Assembly (NCBI RefSeq): GCF_900044055.2
Contig: NZ_FCOX02000012.1
Span: 62,001-126,000 of the forward strand
DNA: 64,000 nucleotides
Direction of reading: 5' to 3'
Origin: Caballeronia calidae
GTDB taxonomy: Bacteria; Pseudomonadota; Gammaproteobacteria; Burkholderiales; Burkholderiaceae
The notes under the pieces were generated by a model. The model made no database searches, was not told where the DNA came from, and saw only the letters and a list, made by a program, of their open reading frames with translations. Positions 26,806 through 35,365 of the stretch are shown here, piece after piece. The position numbers and the translations under genes are program-made. Numbering within the stretch: position 1 is the stretch's first letter; each line of letters begins with the position of its first letter.

Positions 26806-27195
26806 TCAGTGCATGCGCCATGCGCGCTTCACCGCATCGATCACGGCGGCTTCGGTGCAGGTCATGACGCCGTCATCGGCGACGACCGCCGATTCGCAGA
26901 GCATGAGCACGTCGCGTCTCATGCGCTCGTCGCGCACTTCGTCCGCGAGCGCCTGCACGACGCGCGCGTCGACACGGCACGCGTCGTCCCAGGTGAGATA
27001 CGAACATCGCGTGAGGTCTTCGCACACCTCGCGCACGACTTCATGCAGCTCACCCGCGCGAAGTCCGAGCCGCGCATAGAATCCGCGCCGCTCGAGCTGC
27101 TCGATTTCGGCGCTGCCGATATGCCCGTCCGCGATCAGCGACATCACGACGATGCGCGCCGCCGCGCGTGGACTGTCCAATGGATAGTGGCGCAT
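26806..27195 (-). CDS. TerB-like small protein
   Basis: A 129-residue protein starting MRHYPLDSPRAAARIVVMSLIADGHIGSAEIEQLERRG behind GAGGAGAAAA. The acidic helices (SLIADGHIGSAEIEQL, CESAVVADDGVMTCTEAAVIDAV) look like the metal-binding helices of TerB/DjlA-type domains seen in tellurite-resistance and stress proteins. It ends 32 bases before the universal stress protein and likely forms an operon with it and PhoD. Confidence 0.7.
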   Translation of the reverse strand: MRHYPLDSPRAAARIVVMSLIADGHIGSAEIEQLERRGFYARLGLRAGELHEVVREVCEDLTRCSYLTWDDACRVDARVVQALADEVRDERMRRDVLMLCESAVVADDGVMTCTEAAVIDAVKRAWRMH

Positions 27196-27312
27196 GGCTT
27201 TTCTCCTCGATGAAACCTCGTCAACGAAAGGCTGCGCGAATGTTTCGATGAGACCGCGCCGCCCTGAATGCTTCGCATCGTAGGGGCGAAGAATGAGCAT
27301 CGAATGAGCGGG

Positions 27313-27331
27313 CCATACCCGCACGGTATGG
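27313..27331. promoter_or_regulatory. Palindrome CCATACC-N5-GGTATGG
   Basis: Seven-base arms at 27313-27319 and 27325-27331, with an extra half-like GGTATTGG at 27346-27353. It lies 77 bases before the MFS start and could be a regulator site for that gene or for the divergent TerB-like operon. The regulator is unknown. Confidence 0.5.
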
Positions 27332-27407
27332 CGTCAGTCCGCAACGGTATTGGACGCGGCGTGCAGGGCTCTCGTACTCTCCGACGGACACAAAAAAAGG
27401 AGACACC

Positions 27408-28745
27408 ATGAGCACGCCTCTCGATATCGCGTCGCTGATCGACAGGGAACGCATCCGTCCTTTCCAATGGACGATCTTTCTGCTTTGCTTCGCGACCACG
27501 CTCTTCGACGGCTTCGACACGCAAGCCATCGCGTATACAGGCCCGGCGATCGTCGCGGCCTTCAATCTCGCGCCCGGCGATCTCGCGCCGATCCTGATCG
27601 CGGGCACGCTCGGCATGACCATCGGCGCGATGACGCTCGGGCTCGTCGGCGATCGCGTGGGAAGACGTCCCGCGCTGCTCGGCGGGGTCGCGCTGTTCAG
27701 CATCGCATCGCTCGCTACCGCCTTCGCGAGCGGCACGAGCCAGATTCTCGTACTGCGCTTCATCGCGGGACTGGGCATGGGCGGCTGCACGCCGGTCCTG
27801 CTCGCGCTTGCCGCCGAGTACGGACCGGCGCGGCATCGCGGCGCGATCATGACGGGCGTGCTGCTCGGCCTGCCCGCCGGCGCCATGCTCGGCGGCCTGC
27901 TCGCCGCGCGCATGATGCCCGTGATCGGCTGGGAAGGTGTGTTCGTCATCGGCGGGGCGGCGCCGCTCGCGTTGCTCGTGCTGCTCTGGTTCGCGCTGCC
28001 CGAATCGCTGCATTTCCTCGTCACGCGCGCGGGCAACGATCAGCACGCCGTGCGCCATGTGCTCGCGCGCATCGTGACGTGGCCGCTGGCCGATGACGCG
28101 CGCTTCGCCGTGCACGAAGCCGCCGCACGCGCGAGCGTCGCCGCGCTCTTTCGCGAAGGCAATGCGCGCAACACCGTCGCGATCTGGGCCGTCTACTTCT
28201 TCAACTGGATCGCGTGGTTCATGTTCCTCTCGTGGCTGCCGACGGTGCTGAAGGCCTCGGGCCTGCCCGCCGCGCAGGCGCCGCTCGGCACGGTGGTCGT
28301 GAACGCAGTGTTCATCGTGTGCGCGATTCCGCTTTCCATCGCCTTGCCGAGGATCAGCACGCGGCGTCTTCTGATCGCGTTGCTTGCGCTCGGTATCGCG
28401 ATCGCCATCGGCCTCGCGTATGCGGAGACGTCGTGGGGACTCGTGTTCACGCTCGCGGGCGCGGCGGGGCTCGGCATCGGCGGACAACAGATCGCGCTCA
28501 ACTATCTCGTCGTCGGCGCCTATCCGACGACGCTGCGCGCGACCGCTACCGGCTGGGCCATTGGCATGGGGCGCGTCGGCGCCATCGCGGGATCGGCTGT
28601 CGGCGGGACGTTCCTGAACATGGGCGGGCCAGGCGGCTTCTATCTGACGCTCGCCGTGCCGCTCGCGGCGGCGCTCCTTGCGGTCATCGCGATTCGCACG
28701 AACGAGCCCGAAGCCGGCACCTCTCTCGCGACAGCCGCGCACTGA
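27408..28745 (+). CDS. MFS transporter, aromatic acid:H+ symporter (AAHS) type
   Basis: A 445-residue, 12-segment permease starting MSTPLDIASLIDRERIRPFQWTIFLLCFATTLFDGFDTQAIAYTGP, the typical AAHS opening with DGFD in segment 1. GLVGDRVGRRPALLGG is the MFS loop 2-3 motif, and the second copy is weaker. AAAAGGAG precedes the ATG. AAHS members take up protocatechuate, 4-hydroxybenzoate and similar acids. No catabolic gene is adjacent, so the substrate is open. Confidence 0.9.
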   Translation: MSTPLDIASLIDRERIRPFQWTIFLLCFATTLFDGFDTQAIAYTGPAIVAAFNLAPGDLAPILIAGTLGMTIGAMTLGLVGDRVGRRPALLGGVALFSIASLATAFASGTSQILVLRFIAGLGMGGCTPVLLALAAEYGPARHRGAIMTGVLLGLPAGAMLGGLLAARMMPVIGWEGVFVIGGAAPLALLVLLWFALPESLHFLVTRAGNDQHAVRHVLARIVTWPLADDARFAVHEAAARASVAALFREGNARNTVAIWAVYFFNWIAWFMFLSWLPTVLKASGLPAAQAPLGTVVVNAVFIVCAIPLSIALPRISTRRLLIALLALGIAIAIGLAYAETSWGLVFTLAGAAGLGIGGQQIALNYLVVGAYPTTLRATATGWAIGMGRVGAIAGSAVGGTFLNMGGPGGFYLTLAVPLAAALLAVIAIRTNEPEAGTSLATAAH

Positions 28746-28942
28746 TCGATGTCTGCGTCGCCCGAACAGCCGCGCTGAGAAAGCGTTGGCCGACGCACGA
28801 CAGTTCGCTTTTCCGCTTCCTTCTCCCCAGCGCCTGCGAACCTTGTCCCACAAGGCTCGCAGGCAATCTTGCGCTCACTGGCACGGCCGATGCATAAGGT
28901 GTTGCCGTCGCATCATGACTGCCTGCCACTGACTTGATGCGA

Positions 28943-28973
28943 CCGGGCCGGCCGCCATGCGCGCCGGCCCGTT
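28943..28973 (+). terminator. GC-rich hairpin with short T-rich tail
   Basis: CGGGCCGGC and GCCGGCCCG flank about nine bases and are followed by TTTCTT. It may end the MFS transcript (198 bases after its stop) or act in the leader of the muramidase gene that starts at 29033. The rest of 28746-29032 shows nothing else I can support. Confidence 0.5.
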
Positions 28974-29032
28974 TCTTCCGGCGCCGCGATGACGCGGTTC
29001 CGGCGGCACGCGCAGGCGCCAGGGAGATCACC

Positions 29033-29515
29033 ATGAACAGCTTCGAAGACGCCTTCGACGCGCTGATCGGCAGCGAAGGCGGCTACTCGTTCCATCCGGC
29101 GGACCCGGGCGGTGAAACGATGTGGGGCGTGACCGCGCGCGTCGCGCGCGGCTACGGTTATGCGGGCGCGATGAAGGACCTGCCGCTCGAACTGGCGAAG
29201 CGCATCGCCAAGCAGAAGTACTGGGACCCGCTGCATCTCGACGAATTCGATCCGCGCGTCGCCTTCCAGATCTTCGATGCGAACTACAACGGCGGACTCG
29301 TCGTGCTGTGGATGCAGAAGGCATCCGGCGCGACGGAAGACGGCAAGTTCGGCCCCGATACCGTCGATGCCGTGAAGGCCGCCGATCCGATGCGCTTCGT
29401 ATTGCGCTTCGTTGCGTATCGATTGCGATATCTGAAGGGCCTGCACGCATGGCCGACGTTCAGCCGCGGCTGGACCGAGCGCATGGCGACGAATCTTCTT
29501 CTGGGAGCAGCATGA
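29033..29515 (+). CDS. Glycoside hydrolase family 108-type muramidase (endolysin-like)
   Basis: A 160-residue protein starting MNSFEDAFDALIGSEGGYSFHPADPGGETMWGVTARVARGYGY behind AGGGAG. The Glu in SEGGY and the GGETMWGVT pattern match the GH108 catalytic region; residues about 85-160 form the companion peptidoglycan-binding helical part (QKASGATEDGKFGPDTVDAVKAADP). It should cleave peptidoglycan. There is no signal peptide, so export would depend on the holin gene that overlaps its stop codon (ATGA). No other phage genes are nearby. Confidence 0.88.
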   Translation: MNSFEDAFDALIGSEGGYSFHPADPGGETMWGVTARVARGYGYAGAMKDLPLELAKRIAKQKYWDPLHLDEFDPRVAFQIFDANYNGGLVVLWMQKASGATEDGKFGPDTVDAVKAADPMRFVLRFVAYRLRYLKGLHAWPTFSRGWTERMATNLLLGAA

Positions 29516-30204
29516 TGGACTGGTCGAAAGTGGCGGCAACGATCGGCGCGAAGGCGCCTCTTCTGGCGGGTCTCATCGGCGGCCCGGTCGGGCTCGGCGT
29601 GACGACGGCAGCCGCGATCATCTCGCATGCGCTCGGCACCCCGAACGATCCGGATGTCGTCGAGACCGCGCTCAACGATCCCGCCGCGCTCGAAAAAATC
29701 GTTCAGGCCGAAAGCGCGAACTCGCTGCAGTTGCAGCAACTCGTCGTGGCGGCGGCGCAGGCGCGGCTGTCGTTCGAAGCGGACATGGCGCGCATCGCGG
29801 CGGGCGATCGCGCCGATGCGCGCGCGATGGGCATCGCCAACAAGGACTGGGTGCCCAGAGTGCTCGCGATGAGCGTGACCGCGGGCTTCTTCGGCATCCT
29901 GCTGTTGATGGCACTGCGCGCGCTGCCCGAGGCGAATCGCGATCTGGTGAACGTCGTGGTGGGCGCGCTCGGGACGGCGTGGATCAGCATCATCGGGTAT
30001 TACTTCGGGACGTCGGCGGGTTCGATGCGCAAGACCGAACTGCTCGCGCAGCCGAGCGTGCCGATCACGGCCGATAGCGCGGTCACGTTGCGCGATCCGG
30101 CGACGGCATCGGCTGCGCGCGATCAGTCGGGCGCGCACGGCGATCATGCGCCTCGCGCGTTCGTGCCGGGAGGGCAAGGTCCGATCTTCACGGGCGGGGT
30201 TTGA
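29512..30204 (+). CDS. Holin-like membrane protein (3-TM, gene-transfer-agent holin type)
   Basis: A 230-residue protein translated from ATGATGG that overlaps the muramidase stop. Hydrophobic segments lie near residues 10-38 (IGAKAPLLAGLIGGPVGLGVTTAAAIISHALG), 118-140 (VLAMSVTAGFFGILLLMALRAL) and 150-172 (LVNVVVGALGTAWISIIGYYFG, then SAGSMRK). A helical QLQQLVVAAAQARLSFEADMARIAAGDRADARAM region separates them. This arrangement fits the 3-TM holin family first noted near gene transfer agents. The 55-residue C-terminal tail is low complexity. It would release the muramidase. Confidence 0.8.
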   Translation: MMDWSKVAATIGAKAPLLAGLIGGPVGLGVTTAAAIISHALGTPNDPDVVETALNDPAALEKIVQAESANSLQLQQLVVAAAQARLSFEADMARIAAGDRADARAMGIANKDWVPRVLAMSVTAGFFGILLLMALRALPEANRDLVNVVVGALGTAWISIIGYYFGTSAGSMRKTELLAQPSVPITADSAVTLRDPATASAARDQSGAHGDHAPRAFVPGGQGPIFTGGV

Positions 30205-30280
30205 GGGAGATTGCGTCGGTGTGCGGTCGAACCGCGGCCGCATCGCATCGCTGAACGTGGTCATCTGCTGATCGTGAAGA

Positions 30281-30381
30281 TCCCGAAAAACCTCACCTTA
30301 ACCATGCGCGTGCCGCTCGAAGCGCCTTGAATCAAGGGCGTCGAGCGGCATCCGAAATGCCCCTTCCCGAATACGCTCACC
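30281..30381 (-). repeat. Two reverse iteron-like repeats flanking a palindrome
   Basis: On the minus strand GGTGAGGTTTTTCGGGA lies at 30297-30281 and GGTGAGCGTATTCGGGA at 30381-30365. Their centres are 84 bases apart. Midway, 30312-30330 and 30332-30349 form an imperfect inverted repeat (GCCGCTCGA...TCGAGCGGC), centred 42 bases from each iteron. The region follows the holin gene and precedes the deaminase; the rest of 30205-30482 is featureless. Confidence 0.82.
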
Positions 30382-30482
30382 TTTCCGCTTAATCTCGCCA
30401 TCGTCATACGCATGACCACGCACGTTTTTGCTGCGCTATCCTGCCCTTCCATACGACATCGACATGCGAAGGAGACGCCTCC

Positions 30483-31016
30483 ATGCCCATCACCGCACCC
30501 GCCCCTTCACGCGACGATCTTCCGCCGCAAGGTCTCACGCCTACGCGCGAGCAGATCGTGCGGCATCTGCAGCACGCGAGCGCCGTCGCCGAGCGCGCGA
30601 CGCTGCTGGGCCATCATCCGTTCGGCGCGATTCTCGTTGGCCCGGATCAGGAGACGGTGCTGATGGAGCAAGGCAATGTCGATACGGTGAATCACGCCGA
30701 GTCGGTGCTCGCGCGTGTCGCGGCGCTCAACTTCACGCCGGCGTATCTGTGGGGATGCACGCTCTACACGTCCGTCGAGCCGTGCTGCATGTGCGCGGGC
30801 ACAGCGTACTGGGCCAATATCGGCCGCGTGGTGTATGGACTCACCGAGGCGCGCCTCCTCGAAGCCACCGGCAATCACGCCGAGAATCCGACGATGAGCG
30901 TCTCATCGCGCTATGTCTTCGATCATTGCCAGAAGCCGGTCGAACTGATCGGTCCGGTCGAGGAAGTCGAGGATGAAGTGCTGCGCGTGCAGCGCGCGTT
31001 CTGGTCGCAACGATAA
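30483..31016 (+). CDS. Nucleoside/cytidine deaminase-family protein
   Basis: A 177-residue zinc-dependent deaminase behind GAAGGAGA. VNHAESVLAR holds the zinc His and catalytic Glu, and SVEPCCMCAG the two Cys ligands; WANIGRVVYGLTEARL follows as in the CMP/dCMP and guanine-deaminase-like families. It deaminates a free base, nucleoside or similar compound in the cytoplasm; the substrate is not readable. It converges with the IclR regulator gene with three bases between stops. Confidence 0.9.
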   Translation: MPITAPAPSRDDLPPQGLTPTREQIVRHLQHASAVAERATLLGHHPFGAILVGPDQETVLMEQGNVDTVNHAESVLARVAALNFTPAYLWGCTLYTSVEPCCMCAGTAYWANIGRVVYGLTEARLLEATGNHAENPTMSVSSRYVFDHCQKPVELIGPVEEVEDEVLRVQRAFWSQR

Positions 31017-31019
31017 AGC

Positions 31020-31787
31020 TCAGATCACGTTCAACATCGACAGCGCCGTTTCCTGCAACGGCTGCAGCACACGGACGAGCGCCGCCTCGCCCGTTTCCTT
31101 CCCGATCGGCATGTTCACCGACAGCGCCGCCACCACTTCGCCGTGCCGGTTCTTCATCGGCACCGCGACGCCGCGCACGCCCGTCTGCAATTGCTGCTCG
31201 ATCGCGACGTAGCCGTCCACGCGCGCCTGCCGGATCTTCTCGTAGAGCTTTTCCTTGTTGGTGATGGTGAGCGGCGTGAAGGGCTTGAACTCGGTCGCGT
31301 CGAGCCATTCGCGCACCGATACCTCGTCCTTGTACGCGAGCATCGCGATGCCGCCCGACATCAGCGCGGCCGGCACGCGCGCGCCGAGCACGAAGCCCGT
31401 CGTCATCACGCGCGTGGAGCCGTTGCGCGCGATGATCACGAGGTCCCAGTCATCGAGCACGCTCACGTACACCGATTCGTGGATCAGCGCGCTCAACTGC
31501 TGCAAGTAAGGCTGCACGATGCGCGGCAAGCGCGCCGATTCGAAATACGACCAGCCCATGCGCAGCACGCGCGGCGTGAGATTGAAGAGCTTGCCGTCGG
31601 TCTGCACATAGCCGAGATGCGCGAGCGTCAGCAGATAGCGGCGCGCGGCGGTGCGCGTGAGGCCGGTGCGCATCGCGGCCTGCGTCGGGGTCATGCGCGC
31701 GTGCTGATCGTCGAAGGCTTCGAGGACGGCGAGGCCCTTTTCCAGCCCGGCGATCCAGTCTCGCTTGTCGAGTTCGGGTTTAGTCAT
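31020..31787 (-). CDS. IclR-family regulator (PcaR/PobR type)
   Basis: A 255-residue regulator. Residues 12-75 carry the winged helix-turn-helix (GLEKGLAVLEAFDDQHARMTPTQAAMRTGLTRTAARRYLLTLAHLGYV), and the effector domain follows (RIVQPYLQQLSALIHESVYVSVLDDWDLVIIARN; GVRGVAVPMKN). The sequence style is that of PcaR/PcaU/PobR activators of aromatic acid pathways. It is divergent from the MHS-type transporter at 32056 and probably controls it through the dyad at 31872-31901. Confidence 0.9.
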   Translation of the reverse strand: MTKPELDKRDWIAGLEKGLAVLEAFDDQHARMTPTQAAMRTGLTRTAARRYLLTLAHLGYVQTDGKLFNLTPRVLRMGWSYFESARLPRIVQPYLQQLSALIHESVYVSVLDDWDLVIIARNGSTRVMTTGFVLGARVPAALMSGGIAMLAYKDEVSVREWLDATEFKPFTPLTITNKEKLYEKIRQARVDGYVAIEQQLQTGVRGVAVPMKNRHGEVVAALSVNMPIGKETGEAALVRVLQPLQETALSMLNVI

Positions 31788-31871
31788 GCTGACATGCTTG
31801 TTTAGTTATGGATCACCGGATGTTTCGGCGCTCAACCGGGGCCAATGGCTAGTGCTAACCCCCAAAGTGAT

Positions 31872-31901
31872 CGATTATCGGACACACGCGTGCGATAATC
31901 G
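31872..31901. promoter_or_regulatory. Inverted repeat CGATTATCG-N12-CGATAATCG, probable IclR operator
   Basis: Perfect nine-base arms lie at 31872-31880 and 31893-31901 in the divergent region between the regulator and the MHS transporter, 85 and 155 bases from their starts. Binding by the adjacent IclR protein is inference. Confidence 0.6.
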
Positions 31902-32055
31902 CGCAAAATTTATCACGATATGTTGATCCGAAGGGGTTGCGCTTTTATTCTCCAATCACTTTCAGAGCGACGCGCAATTCAGGTGTTTCGAATGCCCCGC
32001 CGCTCGGCCCAGTTCCAGGCTCAACTCCATAAACCCATTGTTCGGAGACATCTCT

Positions 32056-33465
32056 ATGGCTAGCCCTAAGGAAGACGCGCACGGCGGCCGCCAGGCCAAA
32101 AAAGCGACGGCGAGCGGCTGGATCGGCTCGGCGCTCGAGTATTACGACTTCTTCATTTACGCCCAGGCAGCAGCACTCATTTTCCCGCAGTTGTTCTTCC
32201 CGTCGGGCAATCCGAAGGTGGCGATCATTGCTTCGCTCGCGACGTACGGCGTGGGCTACGTGGCCCGTCCTATCGGCGCATTCGTGCTCGGCCATCTGGG
32301 CGACACGCACGGCCGCAAGAACGTGCTGCTCATCTGCATGTTCCTGATGGGCATCTCGACGATGGCGGTCGGTCTCCTGCCGACGTATCACCAGATCGGC
32401 ATGGCCGCGCCCGCGCTGCTCGTCGTGTTGCGTCTGATCCAGGGCTTCGCGGTGGCCGGTGAAATCTCCGGTGCGAGCTCGATGATTCTGGAGCACGCGC
32501 CGTTCGGACGCCGCGGCTACTACGCGAGCTTCACGCTGCAGGGCGTGCAGGCCGGCCAGATTCTCGCCGCCGCCGTGTTCCTGCCGCTCGCCACGTTCAT
32601 GCCGGAAGACATGTTCAACTCGTGGGGCTGGCGCATTCCGTTCCTGCTGTCGGCTTTCGTGCTGGTCGCGGGCTACATCATCCGTAAGGAAGTGCATGAG
32701 ACGCCGGCCTTCACGTCCGAAGGCGCACACGGCGATCTGCCGAAGTCGCCGATCAAGGAAGCGTTCGCCAACAGCACGCCCGACATGATCCGCGTCGTCT
32801 GCATGGCGCTGATGAACGTGATTCCCGTCGTCGCGACGATCTTCGGTGCGGCGTATGCGGTGCAGTCTTCGTATGGCATCGGCTTCCACAAGAGCGTGTA
32901 TCTGTGGATTCCGGTGGTCGGCAACATCGTCGCGGTGCTGGTGATTCCGTTCGTCGGCAATCTGTCGGACAAGATCGGCCGTCGCCCGATGATGATCGGC
33001 GGCTCGCTGATCTCGGGTGTGCTCGCGTTCGCTTATCTCTATGCGATCAGCATCCACAGCATTCCGCTCGCATTCCTGATGTCGTTGCTGATGTGGGGCG
33101 TGGTGTATCAAGGCTACAACGCGATCTTCCCGAGCTTCTATCCGGAACTGTTCCCGACCCGCACGCGTGTCTCCGCCATGGCGATCTCGCAGAATGTTGG
33201 CACGACGATCACTGCGCTGCTGCCCGCGCTGTTCGCAGCGGTTGCGCCCCCGGGATCGAACAATATCCCGCTGACGGTCGGCGCCATCGCGTTCAGCGTG
33301 ACGATCATCGCGGCGATCGCAGCGTACACCGCACGTGAAACGTACCGCGTCCGCCTGAACGATCTGGGCAAGAAGGACGCCGTGCCGATGAGCGAGCAGG
33401 AGTACGAGCGTCTGCGCGCCGATTCGATGTCCGTGGACAAGGTCGCCAAGGCGCACCACGCATGA
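32056..33465 (+). CDS. MHS-family MFS transporter (metabolite:H+ symporter)
   Basis: A 469-residue permease starting MASPKEDAHGGRQAKKATASGWIGSALEYYDFFIYAQAAALIFPQLFF, the usual MHS opening with EYYDFFIY. LGHLGDTHGRKNVLL is the loop 2-3 motif, RLIQGFAVAGEISGASSMILEHAP the segment 4-5 signature, and FVGNLSDKIGRRPMMIGG the second-half repeat. MHS members carry shikimate, 2-oxoglutarate, proline-betaine or aromatic acids. The divergent IclR regulator suggests an aromatic or dicarboxylic acid. CGGAGAC precedes the start and a strong terminator follows. Confidence 0.92.
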   Translation: MASPKEDAHGGRQAKKATASGWIGSALEYYDFFIYAQAAALIFPQLFFPSGNPKVAIIASLATYGVGYVARPIGAFVLGHLGDTHGRKNVLLICMFLMGISTMAVGLLPTYHQIGMAAPALLVVLRLIQGFAVAGEISGASSMILEHAPFGRRGYYASFTLQGVQAGQILAAAVFLPLATFMPEDMFNSWGWRIPFLLSAFVLVAGYIIRKEVHETPAFTSEGAHGDLPKSPIKEAFANSTPDMIRVVCMALMNVIPVVATIFGAAYAVQSSYGIGFHKSVYLWIPVVGNIVAVLVIPFVGNLSDKIGRRPMMIGGSLISGVLAFAYLYAISIHSIPLAFLMSLLMWGVVYQGYNAIFPSFYPELFPTRTRVSAMAISQNVGTTITALLPALFAAVAPPGSNNIPLTVGAIAFSVTIIAAIAAYTARETYRVRLNDLGKKDAVPMSEQEYERLRADSMSVDKVAKAHHA

Positions 33466-33490
33466 AGATGACCGTGTTGGAGTGATTTGG

Positions 33491-33516
33491 CGGGCCCTTC
33501 GGGGCCCGTTTTTTTT
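33491..33516 (+). terminator. Intrinsic terminator after the MHS transporter
   Basis: CGGGCCC-TTCG-GGGCCCG is followed by eight T, 25 bases after the stop codon. Confidence 0.92.
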
Positions 33517-33524
33517 GCACGCGC

Positions 33525-34298
33525 TCAGCGTTCGAGCTTCACGCGCGAGAGGCGCTCGCACAACGCGATCAACGCATCCTGCAACGCTTCGTCGCGCGCC
33601 GCCGGATCGCAGGCGCGCTCGCGCATGTGAAAGAAGTAGCGTCCCGTCACGCGCGCGTCTTCATCTTCGCTCGTGGCGAGCCATGCTTGCGTGCGATGCG
33701 CCTTGTCGAGATCGTCGGGCGCCGATGACCCGCCCATCTTCGTCGGCACCCAGCCGGGTTCCAGCGCGTTCGACAGCACGTCCGGCCAGTAACGCGCGAC
33801 GGCCAGCGCGAGCAGCACGTCCATGAACTTGCTCTCCGCATACGCCTGCGCGCCGTTCCAGTGACGCGCTTTCCACTCGATATCGTCGAGATTGGCGCGC
33901 GATCCGCGATGCATGCCCGAGCTGAGATACACGAGCCGCCGCGGCTTTTCGATCAGCGCCGTCAGCACATAAGGCGCGAGCACGTTGATCGCGAACACCT
34001 GCGGCAGGCCATCGACAGTCTCGATACGTTGCGGCTCGCGATACCCGATGCCCGCGTTATGAATCACCGCATCGAAACGCCCGAGCGTGTTCGCCTGCTC
34101 CGCGACATCGCGCATCGCTTCGATGCGCGACAGATCGCCGATGACGACCGCCTCCGCCTCGGGCAATGCGTTGCGCGCGTCGTGGGCACGCGCGGCGTTG
34201 CGCGCATGCAGCACCACGCGATGCCCTTCGTCGATCAAAAGGCGCGCCGCCATCGCGCCGAGCCCGTCCGTCGAACCTGTGATGAAAACACGCGCCAT
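33525..34298 (-). CDS. Short-chain dehydrogenase/reductase
   Basis: A 257-residue SDR starting MARVFITGSTDGLGAMAARLLIDEGHRVVLHARN behind AAGGGAG. TGSTDGLG binds NADP, HNAGIGY replaces the NNAG motif, LSSGMH and YAESK give the catalytic Ser, Tyr and Lys. The general form resembles retinol-dehydrogenase/oxidoreductase-like SDRs that act on hydrophobic carbonyls. It is divergent from a LysR regulator that probably controls it. Confidence 0.88.
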   Translation of the reverse strand: MARVFITGSTDGLGAMAARLLIDEGHRVVLHARNAARAHDARNALPEAEAVVIGDLSRIEAMRDVAEQANTLGRFDAVIHNAGIGYREPQRIETVDGLPQVFAINVLAPYVLTALIEKPRRLVYLSSGMHRGSRANLDDIEWKARHWNGAQAYAESKFMDVLLALAVARYWPDVLSNALEPGWVPTKMGGSSAPDDLDKAHRTQAWLATSEDEDARVTGRYFFHMRERACDPAARDEALQDALIALCERLSRVKLER

Positions 34299-34405
34299 GT
34301 ATAGCTCCCTTACGTGTTAGCCGATTGAACGATGCCCATTCTGCGCGTGCGCGCTTCGCTTCGCGATAACATGAATGCCATTTCATCCATGACGCGGAGG
34401 CATGA

Positions 34406-35365
34406 ATGGCGGGCTTCAACGAACGCATCCTCAACGGCATCAGCGTGTTCGCCGCGATCGTCGATGCGGGCACGTTCGCCGCGGCGGGCGATCGGCTCGG
34501 CATGTCGCAGCCCGGCGTGAGCCGTGCGATCGCACGTCTGGAAGCGCGTCTCAAGATTCGTCTCTTCGATCGCACGACACGCAGCGTATCGCTCACCGAC
34601 GATGGCCGGCGCTTCTTCGAGCACGTCATGCCGCATCTCGCGGGCCTGGAGGAAGCGGCCGCCACGGCATCGGGCAGCGCGACTGCGGTGCGCGGGCGCT
34701 TGCGCGTGAATGTCGATCCGATCTTCTCGCGGCTGCTGCTCGGCCCGAAGCTCGACGCCTTTCTGAAGGCGCATCCCGAGCTGCAGCTCGATCTCATCAC
34801 GAGCGACCGGCTCGGCGACATGATCGCGGACGGCTTCGATCTCGCGATCCGCTTCGGCGAGCCGCGCGATTCGAGTCTCGTCGCGCGCAAGCTGCTCGAT
34901 ACGCCGGTGCGCACCGTCGCCGCGCCTTCGTATATCAAGCGATGCGGCAAGCCCGCGACGCCGCAAGCGCTCGCCGAAGAGTCGCACACGTGCATCGAGT
35001 TTCGCGATCCCGAAACGGGGCGGCCGTTCGTGTGGGAGTTTCATCGGAAGAAGAAGCGCATCACCGTGGAAACCCGCGGCCGTCTCACGCTCAACGATCC
35101 CGGCACGATGCTGAGCACGCTTCTGTCAGGCTATGGCGTCGCGCAGATTCTCGCGCTCGGCCATGAACATCTGCTCGCCGATGGCAAGCTGATCGATCTC
35201 TTCCCCGACTGGCCCGACGAGCGCTTTCCGCTCTATGCGTTCTATCCGTCGCGGCATCATCCGCCGGCGAAGACGCGCGCGTTTCTCGATCTCGTCATCG
35301 CGCTGACCGGAGGCGTCAACGCAGCGCTTTCTCGAACCAGTGATCCGCGTAAGGCTCGTCGCTGA
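34406..35365 (+). CDS. LysR-family transcriptional regulator
   Basis: A 319-residue LysR protein starting MAGFNERILNGISVFAAIVDAGTFAAAGDRLGMSQPGVSRAIARLEARLKIRLFDRTTRSVSLTDDG, with GGAGG five bases upstream. The helix-turn-helix covers residues 8-66 and the effector domain begins near 95 (RGRLRVNVDPIFSRLLLGPKLDAFLKAHPELQLDL). It is divergent from the SDR gene, its likely target. The last 50 bases overlap the convergent MarR-GNAT gene. Confidence 0.9.
   Translation: MAGFNERILNGISVFAAIVDAGTFAAAGDRLGMSQPGVSRAIARLEARLKIRLFDRTTRSVSLTDDGRRFFEHVMPHLAGLEEAAATASGSATAVRGRLRVNVDPIFSRLLLGPKLDAFLKAHPELQLDLITSDRLGDMIADGFDLAIRFGEPRDSSLVARKLLDTPVRTVAAPSYIKRCGKPATPQALAEESHTCIEFRDPETGRPFVWEFHRKKKRITVETRGRLTLNDPGTMLSTLLSGYGVAQILALGHEHLLADGKLIDLFPDWPDERFPLYAFYPSRHHPPAKTRAFLDLVIALTGGVNAALSRTSDPRKARR

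Noticed and set aside
26991-27008. GGTGAGATACGAAC-like sequence in the TerB-like gene
   Set aside because: First half only; no CGGG at the required distance.
27144-28853. A 569-codon minus-strand open frame
   Set aside because: Shadow of the AAHS transporter.
31945-33561. A 538-codon minus-strand open frame
   Set aside because: Shadow of the MHS transporter, whose membrane topology and motifs are complete.
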